Below, in pieces: positions 1 through 5,733 of a stretch of DNA of 5,887 nt. The DNA is taken from NCBI GenBank assembly GCA_019347585.1, contig JAHWLC010000075.1, forward strand, positions 1-5,887, given 5' to 3'. This DNA is from Actinomycetota bacterium. Its GTDB lineage: Bacteria; Actinomycetota; Acidimicrobiia; Spongiisociales; ZC4RG35. Made by a program: the position numbers and the translations under genes. Under the pieces are notes generated by a model that was not told the DNA's origin, did not search any database, and worked only from the letters and a program-made list of their open reading frames with translations. Position 1 is the stretch's first letter, and each line of letters begins with the position of its first letter.

Positions 1-51
1 CCAGGGTTGCTAGCCGGCGCACCATCGGGAGGTTACGGGTAGGCGGTCTTC

Positions 52-63
52 TATCGTGCCGGC
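52..63 (+). promoter_or_regulatory. Candidate -10 element and leaderless start for the receiver-led operon
   Basis: The hexamer TATCGT at 52-57 fits the relaxed actinobacterial -10 form TANNNT and is followed by only 6 nt (GCCGGC) before the ATG at 64. Transcription starting about 7 nt after the hexamer would begin at or next to the start codon, giving a leaderless mRNA. There is no Shine-Dalgarno sequence at normal distance; the GGGAGG at 28-33 is about 30 nt too far upstream. No convincing -35 box is seen, TTACGG at 33-38 being too close. Nearly the same string precedes the MFS start on the opposite strand. The remaining upstream bases could include the last codons of a preceding gene, with an in-frame TAG at 40-42, but 14 codons are too few to identify it. 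Confidence 0.35.
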
Positions 64-447
64 ATGCCGAAGGCGCTGCTGGTGACCGATGCGACCTGGG
101 TCTCCAACGAGGTGAGGGCCGCTCTCGCCCTCGGCGACTGGGAGATCGAGTCCCTCGACGACCCGGCGCATGCCGCGGATCGGGCCACGACGGCCTACTT
201 CGACGCAGTCATCGTCGACATGCAGATTGCCAACATGGGGGGCATGGCAGTCATCCGCGCCATCAGACAGGCGACAGTCGATCGGCAGCGCCCGAGACTG
301 GTCCTGTTGCTGGACCGGGTGGCCGACAGGTTCATCGCCAAGCGCTCCGGCGCGGATGCCGCGGTGATCAAGCCGATCAACGCCGCCGACTTGCGCCGGG
401 CGCTGCAGTCGGTGCCGGCGGTGGTCGCCACGGCCGAGGAGGAGTGA
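64..447 (+). CDS. Stand-alone response-regulator receiver-like protein (CheY fold)
   Basis: This 127-residue protein is a single receiver domain with no output domain. It has the alternating beta/alpha pattern of CheY-like proteins: strand 1 'ALLVTD', strand 3 'DAVIVDM' and strand 5 'AAVIKP'. The likely phospho-accepting Asp is D52 in 'VIVDMQ', and the conserved Lys is K103 followed by P104. Two features are degenerate. The N-terminal acidic pair that binds Mg2+ is reduced to one Asp (D9), and the Thr/Ser switch expected near residues 82-84 is replaced by Leu-Leu-Asp in 'VLLLDR'. It may therefore signal atypically or act without phosphorylation. The C-terminus ends in an acidic run (TAEEE) whose GA-rich codons also supply the ribosome binding site of the next gene. 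It is the first gene of the operon and abuts the Rieske gene. No histidine kinase is present in the window. The ATG at 64 is chosen because it begins strand 1 in register; the start appears leaderless. The receiver fold is fairly secure; the role is unknown. Confidence 0.8.
   Translation: MPKALLVTDATWVSNEVRAALALGDWEIESLDDPAHAADRATTAYFDAVIVDMQIANMGGMAVIRAIRQATVDRQRPRLVLLLDRVADRFIAKRSGADAAVIKPINAADLRRALQSVPAVVATAEEE
437..442 (+). promoter_or_regulatory. Strong Shine-Dalgarno that decides the Rieske start
   Basis: AGGAGG lies inside the last codons of the receiver gene. It is 7 nt before the TTG at 450, an ideal spacing, but only 1 nt before the in-frame GTG at 444. This favours TTG 450 as the start, even though GTG 444 would make the 4-nt GTGA overlap typical of coupled genes. 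Either choice changes the protein by only two residues. Confidence 0.6.
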
Positions 448-449
448 CG

Positions 450-1658
450 TTGCCCGGGCACGCCCCTCTCGACGATCGCGCCCTCGACCCGGTGGTTGCC
501 CCATTCGGGAAGAGCCGGACCCTCCCCGCCGACGCCTACACCTCTCAGGAGGTCTTCGAGTGGGAGCAGTCCCGGCTCTTCGCCTCGACCTGGGTTTGCC
601 TCGGCCGGCTCGACGAGCTGGTCGCTCCCGGACAGGTGCGGGCGGTGGAGATCGCGGGTGAGGGCCTCCTCCTCGCCAGGAACGCCGACGGCCGGCTGCA
701 CGCATTCTCCAACGTCTGCCGGCACCGTGGCCACGAGCTGGCACCGGTCGGTGAGGCCATCGACGCCCGGCTCATCAGGTGCCCCTACCACTCGTGGTCC
801 TACCGCCTCGATGGAACACTTCGCGCCGCCCCCACCTTCACCCAAAGCCCGGGATTCGACCCGTCCCAATATCCCCTCATCGAGATGGCCGTCGGGGTCA
901 TGGGGGGATGGCTGTGGATCGACCTCTCCGGCGAGGCGCCCGCCCCCGCCGAGCACTTCGGGAACCTGGGCGAGATCATCGCCCCCTATGAGACGGAGCG
1001 TCTCCGCACCTCGATCAGCCACACCTACACCGTGCAGGCCAACTGGAAGATCGTGGTCGAGAACTACAACGAGTGCTACCACTGCACCACCATCCATCCG
1101 GAGCTGTGCCAGGTGACCCCGCCTGACAGCGGCAGGGACTATCAGCCGACCGGCATGTGGCTGGGCGGGAGCATGGACCTCGAGCCTCACGCGGCGACGA
1201 TGTCTCTCGACGGCCGCTCCGACGGGGTGAGATTCAGGGGAATCGACGACCCGCTCGCTCGTCAGGTCCTCTATCTGACCGTGATCCCCAACCTGCTCCT
1301 CTCCCTCCACCCGGACTATGTGATGACCCACCTCCTCACGCCTATCGGCGTCAGCGAGACCCTGGTGGAGTGCTCCTGGCTGTTCCCCCCCGAGGCCTGG
1401 GATCGGGAGGGCTTCAGTCCCTCCTATGCCGTCGACTTCTGGGATATCACCAACCGGGAGGACTGGGCGGCCTGTGAGGGGGTGATGCGCGGGATGGCGA
1501 ACCGCGGCTACCGGCCCGGCCCGCTCAGCGGATGGGAAGGTACCGTGTACCAGTTCCTCGCCGTCATGGGACACCTCTACCGGGGCGACGGCCTCGTGGT
1601 CCCCACCGCGCCCGACCGGACCGGGTGGGCGTACAGTCAGCCCACCGGCCCTTCATGA
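450..1658 (+). CDS. Rieske [2Fe-2S] non-heme iron oxygenase, alpha subunit (quaternary-amine monooxygenase-like)
   Basis: This protein of about 402 residues (numbered from TTG 450) has the normal two-part layout of ring-hydroxylating-type oxygenase alpha subunits. The N-terminal Rieske domain carries C90-x-H92 and C111-x2-H114, separated by 18 residues and binding the [2Fe-2S] cluster. The C-terminal catalytic domain has 'ENYNECYHC' followed by 'TTIHPEL'. H211 and H216 are the likely iron ligands, with D338 in 'REDWAACE' the likely third. E208 sits where most Rieske oxygenases have the bridging Asp; Glu here is shared by carnitine monooxygenase CntA and relatives such as glycine betaine monooxygenase. 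Those enzymes hydroxylate an N-methyl or adjacent carbon of a quaternary amine and so cleave a C-N bond, which is the basis for the suggested role. The length is normal for the family and there is no signal peptide, so it should be cytoplasmic. Electrons must come from a reductase, which is not encoded nearby. Its stop overlaps the start of the next gene (ATGA). Family assignment is strong; substrate is unproven, and an aromatic-acid substrate cannot be excluded. Confidence 0.9.
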   Translation: MPGHAPLDDRALDPVVAPFGKSRTLPADAYTSQEVFEWEQSRLFASTWVCLGRLDELVAPGQVRAVEIAGEGLLLARNADGRLHAFSNVCRHRGHELAPVGEAIDARLIRCPYHSWSYRLDGTLRAAPTFTQSPGFDPSQYPLIEMAVGVMGGWLWIDLSGEAPAPAEHFGNLGEIIAPYETERLRTSISHTYTVQANWKIVVENYNECYHCTTIHPELCQVTPPDSGRDYQPTGMWLGGSMDLEPHAATMSLDGRSDGVRFRGIDDPLARQVLYLTVIPNLLLSLHPDYVMTHLLTPIGVSETLVECSWLFPPEAWDREGFSPSYAVDFWDITNREDWAACEGVMRGMANRGYRPGPLSGWEGTVYQFLAVMGHLYRGDGLVVPTAPDRTGWAYSQPTGPS

Positions 1659-2854
1659 TTCGGCACACCCCCTTCCACCCCCGCACCAGCGAGGCCAACC
1701 AGACGGGTCTGTGGAGCCACTGGTCGGGGTATCTCGCCGCCGACCGCTACCAGATGGCCGACAAGTTCGAGTATTTCGCCATCCGCAACTCCGCAGGGGT
1801 CTTCGACACCTCTCCGCTCTACAAGTACCGCTTCACCGGAAGAGACGCCGAGCGATACCTCGCAGGCGTCCTCACCCGGGACATCCGCAAGTGCCGGCCC
1901 GGGCAGGCCCAATACACCGTGTGGTGCGACGACGAGGGGTGGGTGCTCGAGGACGGCGTCGTGCTCCGGCTCTCCGGCGACGAGTTCCTCCTCACCGCGG
2001 CACGTCCCAACCTGGCCTACTTCAGCGACCTCGCCGCCGGCTACTCGGTCTCTGTCGACGACGTCTCCGAGGAGTACGGCGCCCTGGCCGTGCAGGGACC
2101 GGTGAGCCGTGAGGTGCTTGCCGAGCTCGCCCCCGAGATCGGCTCCCTTGGCTTCTTCCGCCTCGGCCCCGCCAAGATCGGCAAGATCCCGGTCACCGTC
2201 TCCCGCACCGGCTACACAGGGGACCTGGGATACGAGATCTGGGTGGACGCCGACCGGGCCGTCGAGGTATGGGACCGTCTCTTCGAGGTGGCACAACCGC
2301 GGGGTGTGATCCCCGTCGGCCAGACCGCCTTGCTCATCGCCCGCATCGAGGCCGGGCTGGTGTTGATCGACGTCGACTTCCACAGCGCCCGCTATGCCTG
2401 GAACGACGATCAGAGGGTCACCCCCATCGAGCTGGGCATGGGCTGGATGCTGCGTCGTCTCGACGAGGACGATCGCGCCTTCATCGGGCGGCGGGCCATC
2501 GAGCGGGAGATCGAGGAGAAGAGCTCGCGCTGGAAGACGGTGGGAGTCGTGGTGGACTGGCAGGACTGGGCCCGCACCCACAACGACCGGGGCCTGATCA
2601 CACCCAAGGACCACACCCCCCAGCACGGCTCGATGATGCTGTACGACGGGGACCTGGCCCAGGTGGGCTATGTGCCGAGCTTCGTCTTCTCCCCCCTCCT
2701 CCAGCGTCACATCGGGATTGCCCGGGTCCGGCCCGACCATGCCGCCGGCGGCACCAGGCTCGGTCTCGAGGTGAACATCGACCACCGCTACGCCGTAGTC
2801 GACTCCGAGGTGAGCCCCCTGCCATTCTTCGACCCGGAGCGAAAGACGGCATGA
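1655..2854 (+). CDS. GcvT/DmdA-type aminomethyltransferase family protein (folate-dependent demethylase-like)
   Basis: This 399-residue protein belongs to the glycine-cleavage T-protein family, which transfers one-carbon units from amino- or methyl-donors to tetrahydrofolate. Visible hallmarks are 'GVFDTSPLYKYRFTGRDA' near residues 48-65, 'GWVLEDGVV' with D100 matching the conserved folate-site Asp, 'SRTGYTGDLGYEI' at 183-195, 'ARIEAGLVLIDVDF', 'FIGRRAI', and a C-terminal barrel motif 'GYVPSFVFSPLL'. Several positions differ from true GcvT: 'GDLGYE' instead of 'GEDGFE', and 'VPSFVFSP' instead of 'VTSGxxSP'. No gcvH or gcvP is nearby. It is therefore more likely a demethylase-like paralogue (as DMSP demethylase DmdA is) or a partner that captures formaldehyde or an iminium methyl from its neighbours' products. 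The ATG at 1655 overlaps the Rieske stop by 4 nt (ATGA) and has no Shine-Dalgarno, which implies translational coupling. Reading further upstream in this frame, to 1532, gives only a low-quality extension inside the Rieske gene. Family is firm, substrate unknown. Confidence 0.88.
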   Translation: MIRHTPFHPRTSEANQTGLWSHWSGYLAADRYQMADKFEYFAIRNSAGVFDTSPLYKYRFTGRDAERYLAGVLTRDIRKCRPGQAQYTVWCDDEGWVLEDGVVLRLSGDEFLLTAARPNLAYFSDLAAGYSVSVDDVSEEYGALAVQGPVSREVLAELAPEIGSLGFFRLGPAKIGKIPVTVSRTGYTGDLGYEIWVDADRAVEVWDRLFEVAQPRGVIPVGQTALLIARIEAGLVLIDVDFHSARYAWNDDQRVTPIELGMGWMLRRLDEDDRAFIGRRAIEREIEEKSSRWKTVGVVVDWQDWARTHNDRGLITPKDHTPQHGSMMLYDGDLAQVGYVPSFVFSPLLQRHIGIARVRPDHAAGGTRLGLEVNIDHRYAVVDSEVSPLPFFDPERKTA

Positions 2855-4437
2855 GCAACGAATACGATGCCATCGTCATCGGCGGGGGCCACAACGGCCT
2901 GATCAACGGGGCCTATCTGGCCAGGGCTGGTCTGCGCACCCTGATCCTGGAACGGCGCCATCTCGTGGGCGGCGCCGCCATCACCGAGGAGCTCTATCCC
3001 GGGTTCCAGTTCACCACCTTCTCCTACGCCCTCAGCCTGCTCCGCCCCGAGATCGTCCACGAGCTCGAGCTCACCTCGCACGGGTTCATGCCCCTACAGA
3101 TGCCCACCACCTTCTGCCCCACCGACGACGGGGACTACCTCCTCATCGGGGAGGACAAGGACGAGAACCATCACGAGATCGCCCGCCACTCCAAGCGCGA
3201 CGCCGACGCCTACGACGCCTACAACCACATGATGTCCCAGGTGGTCCATGCCATCAGGCCTCTGATGGACTCGATACCCCCCGACATCACCTCCAAGGAC
3301 CCCGAGGAGAGGGCGCGCTTGGCCGCCATCGGCTCGTATCTCGCCGACCTCCCGCCCCGGGTGCTCCACGACCTGGTGCGGCTCCTCACCGGGAGCGCCG
3401 CGGACATCCTCGAGGACTACTTCGAGACCGACATCATGCAGGGCTGGCAGGCGTCTTCGGGCATCATCGGAAGCAAGGTGGGGCCCCGCTCCCAGGGATC
3501 CGGCCTGGTCCTCCTCTATCACGCCTTCGGCGAGCACGACTCGGTCTACGGAGCGTGGGCCTTCCACAAAGGGGGCAACGGCGGCTTCACCCAGGTGCTG
3601 GCCCGGGCCGCGGAGGCGCTGGGGGCGGAGATCCGCCTCGAGTCTCCCGTGGAACGGGTGATCACCTCGGAGGACCGGGCGGTGGGGGTGGCACTCGAGG
3701 ACGGCACCGAGCTCCGGGCGCCCGTCGTGGTCAGCGCCCTCGACCCCCGGCGCACCTTCATGGAGCTGGTCGACCCCCGGCAGCTACCCAACGACCTGGT
3801 GGAGAATGTGAGACGGCTCAAGTTCCAGGGGACCTCGGCCAAGGTCAATTTCGCCCTGGAGGCCAACCCCACCTTCCCCGCCCTACGGGGGCGAACCGAC
3901 CAGTACCGGGGCTTCATCAACATCGGGCCCAGCCTCGACTACCTGGAGCGTGCCTTCGACGACGCCAAGTACGGCTGGTACAGCTCCCGCCCCTACATCG
4001 ACTCCAGCATCCAATCCAATATCGACCCCGAGATGGCGCCCCCGGGCAAGGCGGTGATGTCGAATTTCGTCCAGTACGCCCCATACCAACTGCGGGAGAG
4101 CGACTGGGACACCGAGCGGGAGGCACTGGGCGACGTGGTCCAGGCTCGTCTCGAAGAGGTGTTCCCCGGCTTCTCCGACCTGGTCCTCCATCGCGAAGTG
4201 GTGACACCGCTCGATATCGAGCGCACCGTGGGGCTGACCGAGGGCAACATCTTCGCCGGCGAGTTCCTCGCCCCGCAGATGTTCTTCTTCCGGCCGGCTC
4301 CCGGATGGAACCAGTACCGGACGCCGATCCATGGCTACTACCAGTGCGGGTCCGGCACCCATCCCGGGGGCTGCGTGATGGGCGCCCCGGGACGGTTCGC
4401 CAGCCGGCAGATCCTGACCGATCTGTCCGACGCTTAG
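2851..4437 (+). CDS. FAD-dependent oxidoreductase of the phytoene dehydrogenase/PYROXD2 family
   Basis: This 528-residue flavoprotein opens with a textbook dinucleotide-binding Rossmann fold: 'AIVIGGGHNG' with G11, G13 and G16, and E34 at the end of strand 2 to hold the ribose, followed by 'GGAAITEE' near 40-47. The middle, including 'ALSLLRPEIVHELEL' and 'YGAWAFHKGGNGGFTQVLARA', and the C-terminal FAD motif 'CGSGTHPGGCVMGAPGR' at 499-515 are the pattern of COG1233 proteins closest to PYROXD2. The length fits bacterial members. Despite the PYROXD2 name, no CxxxxC redox disulfide is visible. Family members oxidise C-C or C-N bonds with FAD; the substrate of this subgroup is poorly known. The ATG overlaps the preceding stop (ATGA), with a weak GGAG 11 nt upstream. 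As third enzyme of the operon it could dehydrogenate a tertiary or secondary amine made by the Rieske enzyme, handing an iminium to the folate enzyme; this is inference. Carotenoid desaturation is unlikely because no crtB, crtE or similar gene is present. Its TAG overlaps the convergent MFS stop. Confidence 0.88.
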   Translation: MSNEYDAIVIGGGHNGLINGAYLARAGLRTLILERRHLVGGAAITEELYPGFQFTTFSYALSLLRPEIVHELELTSHGFMPLQMPTTFCPTDDGDYLLIGEDKDENHHEIARHSKRDADAYDAYNHMMSQVVHAIRPLMDSIPPDITSKDPEERARLAAIGSYLADLPPRVLHDLVRLLTGSAADILEDYFETDIMQGWQASSGIIGSKVGPRSQGSGLVLLYHAFGEHDSVYGAWAFHKGGNGGFTQVLARAAEALGAEIRLESPVERVITSEDRAVGVALEDGTELRAPVVVSALDPRRTFMELVDPRQLPNDLVENVRRLKFQGTSAKVNFALEANPTFPALRGRTDQYRGFINIGPSLDYLERAFDDAKYGWYSSRPYIDSSIQSNIDPEMAPPGKAVMSNFVQYAPYQLRESDWDTEREALGDVVQARLEEVFPGFSDLVLHREVVTPLDIERTVGLTEGNIFAGEFLAPQMFFFRPAPGWNQYRTPIHGYYQCGSGTHPGGCVMGAPGRFASRQILTDLSDA

Positions 4438-5681
4438 TGCCCCACCGATCGCGGCTCGGCCTCGGGCTCCGGCATCCCCGGCGGGGGCACGGCCGCCTCC
4501 CGGGTGCGGTCGAGGCTCTTGGCGCCGGGCCAGAAGAGGAGGGCGGCGGCGGCTACCACCAATCCCGAGCCCAACATGGTGGATTGCACGCCGAAGGCGG
4601 CGGCGAGCGCCGGGGCGAATGTCAACGGGATGAGATGGCCGACCTCGGCGTGCATCTGGTTGACCCCCATGATCCTCCCGACCAGCGGATCCGGAGTGTT
4701 GACCTGGATCAGAGTGCGATGGAGGGGGACCATGGCGCCGATGATGACTCCCCAGACCGCCCCTGCGGTCATCACCACGGCAAGCCTCCCGGTCCCCACG
4801 TAAGCCACCACACCCAGGGCGTTCAGGCCCACCAGGGCGGCGAGGGTGCGCGCAGTGCGGAGACGGCCCGGGATCCTCGCCGACAACCAGGTGCCGCCGA
4901 CCAGTCCTAGCCCGAAGATGGAGTTGACCCACCCCAGGGTCTCCACCTCGACACCCACCACGTCACGGAAGAAGAGAGGCTCCAGGGCGCTGAAGAACCC
5001 GAACAGGAGCCACACCGAGGATCCCAGCCAGATGTAGAAGCGGAGCCGCTGGTGTCCGTAGGCGAACGAGAAGCCCTCGCGCAGCTCCTTCCACCCACTG
5101 CCCACCTCCTCGACCTTGGCGGCGGGGCGCATCTTCACTCCGAAGACGAGGGCGGCGCCGACGGCCGAGGTGGCGGCATCGAGGACGAAGATCCCGTCGA
5201 CTCCCACACTCGCCGCGATCACTGCGCCGGCAGCAGGCCCGATCACGAAGGCGGCCCACGCCGCCCCTTCGATCCAGCCGTTGATCCTGGCCAGCTCGTC
5301 TTCGTCATCGGTGAGGAAGGGAGCGAACGAGGAGATGGCCGTGAACACCGGCGCCCCCACGAGCCCGAGCAGGAAGGTTGCCGCCACGAGCAGAGGGATG
5401 GTGTCGGCGAAGACCATGGCCAGCACCGCCGGTATGAAGAAGATCTCTCCCCAGAGGAGGACGCGCCTCGGGTCGAATCTGTCGATGAGGACCCCCGCCA
5501 GGGAAGCCCCGATCAGAGAGGCCACTCCGAGGGCGCCCATGACGAAGGCGAGCTCCCCGGGAGTGGCGTCGAGAGTGAAGGCGGCTTTTCCCCAGATGCC
5601 CACGAAGAAGGCCGCCTCACCTCCCACTCGGGAGATGAAGCGCGCGAGGACCAACCGGCGAACACTGGAGTCGGAGAGCAT
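4434..5681 (-). CDS. MFS transporter, 12-helix, EntS/MFS_3-like
   Basis: This is a 415-residue membrane protein if started at 5681. Twelve hydrophobic segments are visible, the first four near residues 10-35, 43-65, 74-92 and 95-117. A longer polar loop ('KMRPAAKVEEVGSGWKELRE') divides the two six-helix halves. Between helices 2 and 3 is the MFS motif A variant 'GVLIDRFDPRRV' at 63-74. In the C-terminal half, 'NTPDPLVGRIMGVNQ' matches a loop typical of EntS-like exporters. The tail is rich in Pro, Glu and Arg and probably disordered. These families mostly export small hydrophobic compounds, drugs or siderophores, but direction and substrate cannot be read here. ATG 5681 is preferred because 'MLSDSSVRRLVLARF' is a typical family N-terminus and a -10-like hexamer lies 7 nt upstream. 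An in-frame ATG at 5735 would add 18 basic residues and overlap the divergent start. The gene is convergent with the operon, its TAA overlapping that stop by 4 nt. Confidence 0.88.
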   Translation of the reverse strand: MLSDSSVRRLVLARFISRVGGEAAFFVGIWGKAAFTLDATPGELAFVMGALGVASLIGASLAGVLIDRFDPRRVLLWGEIFFIPAVLAMVFADTIPLLVAATFLLGLVGAPVFTAISSFAPFLTDDEDELARINGWIEGAAWAAFVIGPAAGAVIAASVGVDGIFVLDAATSAVGAALVFGVKMRPAAKVEEVGSGWKELREGFSFAYGHQRLRFYIWLGSSVWLLFGFFSALEPLFFRDVVGVEVETLGWVNSIFGLGLVGGTWLSARIPGRLRTARTLAALVGLNALGVVAYVGTGRLAVVMTAGAVWGVIIGAMVPLHRTLIQVNTPDPLVGRIMGVNQMHAEVGHLIPLTFAPALAAAFGVQSTMLGSGLVVAAAALLFWPGAKSLDRTREAAVPPPGMPEPEAEPRSVGH

Positions 5682-5694
5682 CGCCGGCACGCTA
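5682..5694 (-). promoter_or_regulatory. Candidate -10 element and leaderless start for the MFS gene
   Basis: Read on the - strand, TAGCGT (5694 to 5689) matches TANNNT and is followed by 7 nt (GCCGGCG) and the ATG at 5681. There is no Shine-Dalgarno before this ATG. The 12 bases from the hexamer onward match those before the receiver gene at 52-63 in 11 positions. No clear -35 is seen. If this promoter is right, the alternative start at 5735 lies upstream of transcription and is excluded. Confidence 0.35.
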
Positions 5695-5720
5695 CGGCGG
5701 CAAAGGTCGCGACGAGTGTG

Positions 5721-5733
5721 AATAATCGGGGAC
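5721..5733 (+). promoter_or_regulatory. Candidate -10 element and leaderless start for the DDAH-like gene
   Basis: AATAAT at 5721-5726 matches the -10 consensus TATAAT at five of six bases and is a conspicuous AT island in GC-rich surroundings. Seven nt (CGGGGAC) separate it from the ATG at 5734, so a transcript would begin at or beside the start codon. The GGGG at 5728-5731 lies too close to the ATG (2 nt) to be a good ribosome binding site. No recognisable -35 is present about 17 nt upstream. An 8-nt palindrome (GTCGCGAC, 5706-5713) lies roughly midway between this start and the divergent MFS start and might be an operator half, but it does not extend further. Confidence 0.4.

Noticed and set aside
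1..42. Possible tail of an upstream + strand gene ending in TAG at 40-42
   Set aside because: Only 14 codons are visible, with no recognisable motif; it cannot be told from intergenic sequence.
195..1574. A 459-codon open frame on the - strand opposite the receiver and Rieske genes
   Set aside because: Its translation has no recognisable domain, is rich in Gly/Val/His/Glu as expected from the complement of GC-biased codons, and lies entirely over genes with clear family motifs.
1532..1654. Upstream extension of the GcvT-like frame to an ATG at 1532
   Set aside because: The added residues are Arg/Pro/Gly-rich and lie inside the Rieske C-terminus, whose own frame is conserved; the ATGA overlap at 1655 is the natural start.
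1637..2785. A 382-codon - strand open frame opposite the GcvT-like gene
   Set aside because: Low-complexity Gly/Val/Asp/His composition typical of antisense shadows in high-GC DNA; the + strand carries clear GcvT motifs throughout.
2269..2850. Upstream extension of the flavoprotein frame to 2269
   Set aside because: It would place 194 low-complexity residues before a perfect N-terminal Rossmann motif and fully overlap the GcvT-like gene.
4476..4487. Short inverted repeat CCCC-GGC-GGGG near the MFS 3' end as a terminator
   Set aside because: The stem is only 4-5 bp, there is no T-run on either strand, and it falls in the Pro/Gly-coding tail of the MFS gene.
3883..4932. A 349-codon - strand open frame spanning the flavoprotein end and the MFS end
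   Set aside because: It crosses two convergent real genes in a shadow frame and is rich in Arg/Gly/His with no membrane or domain pattern.
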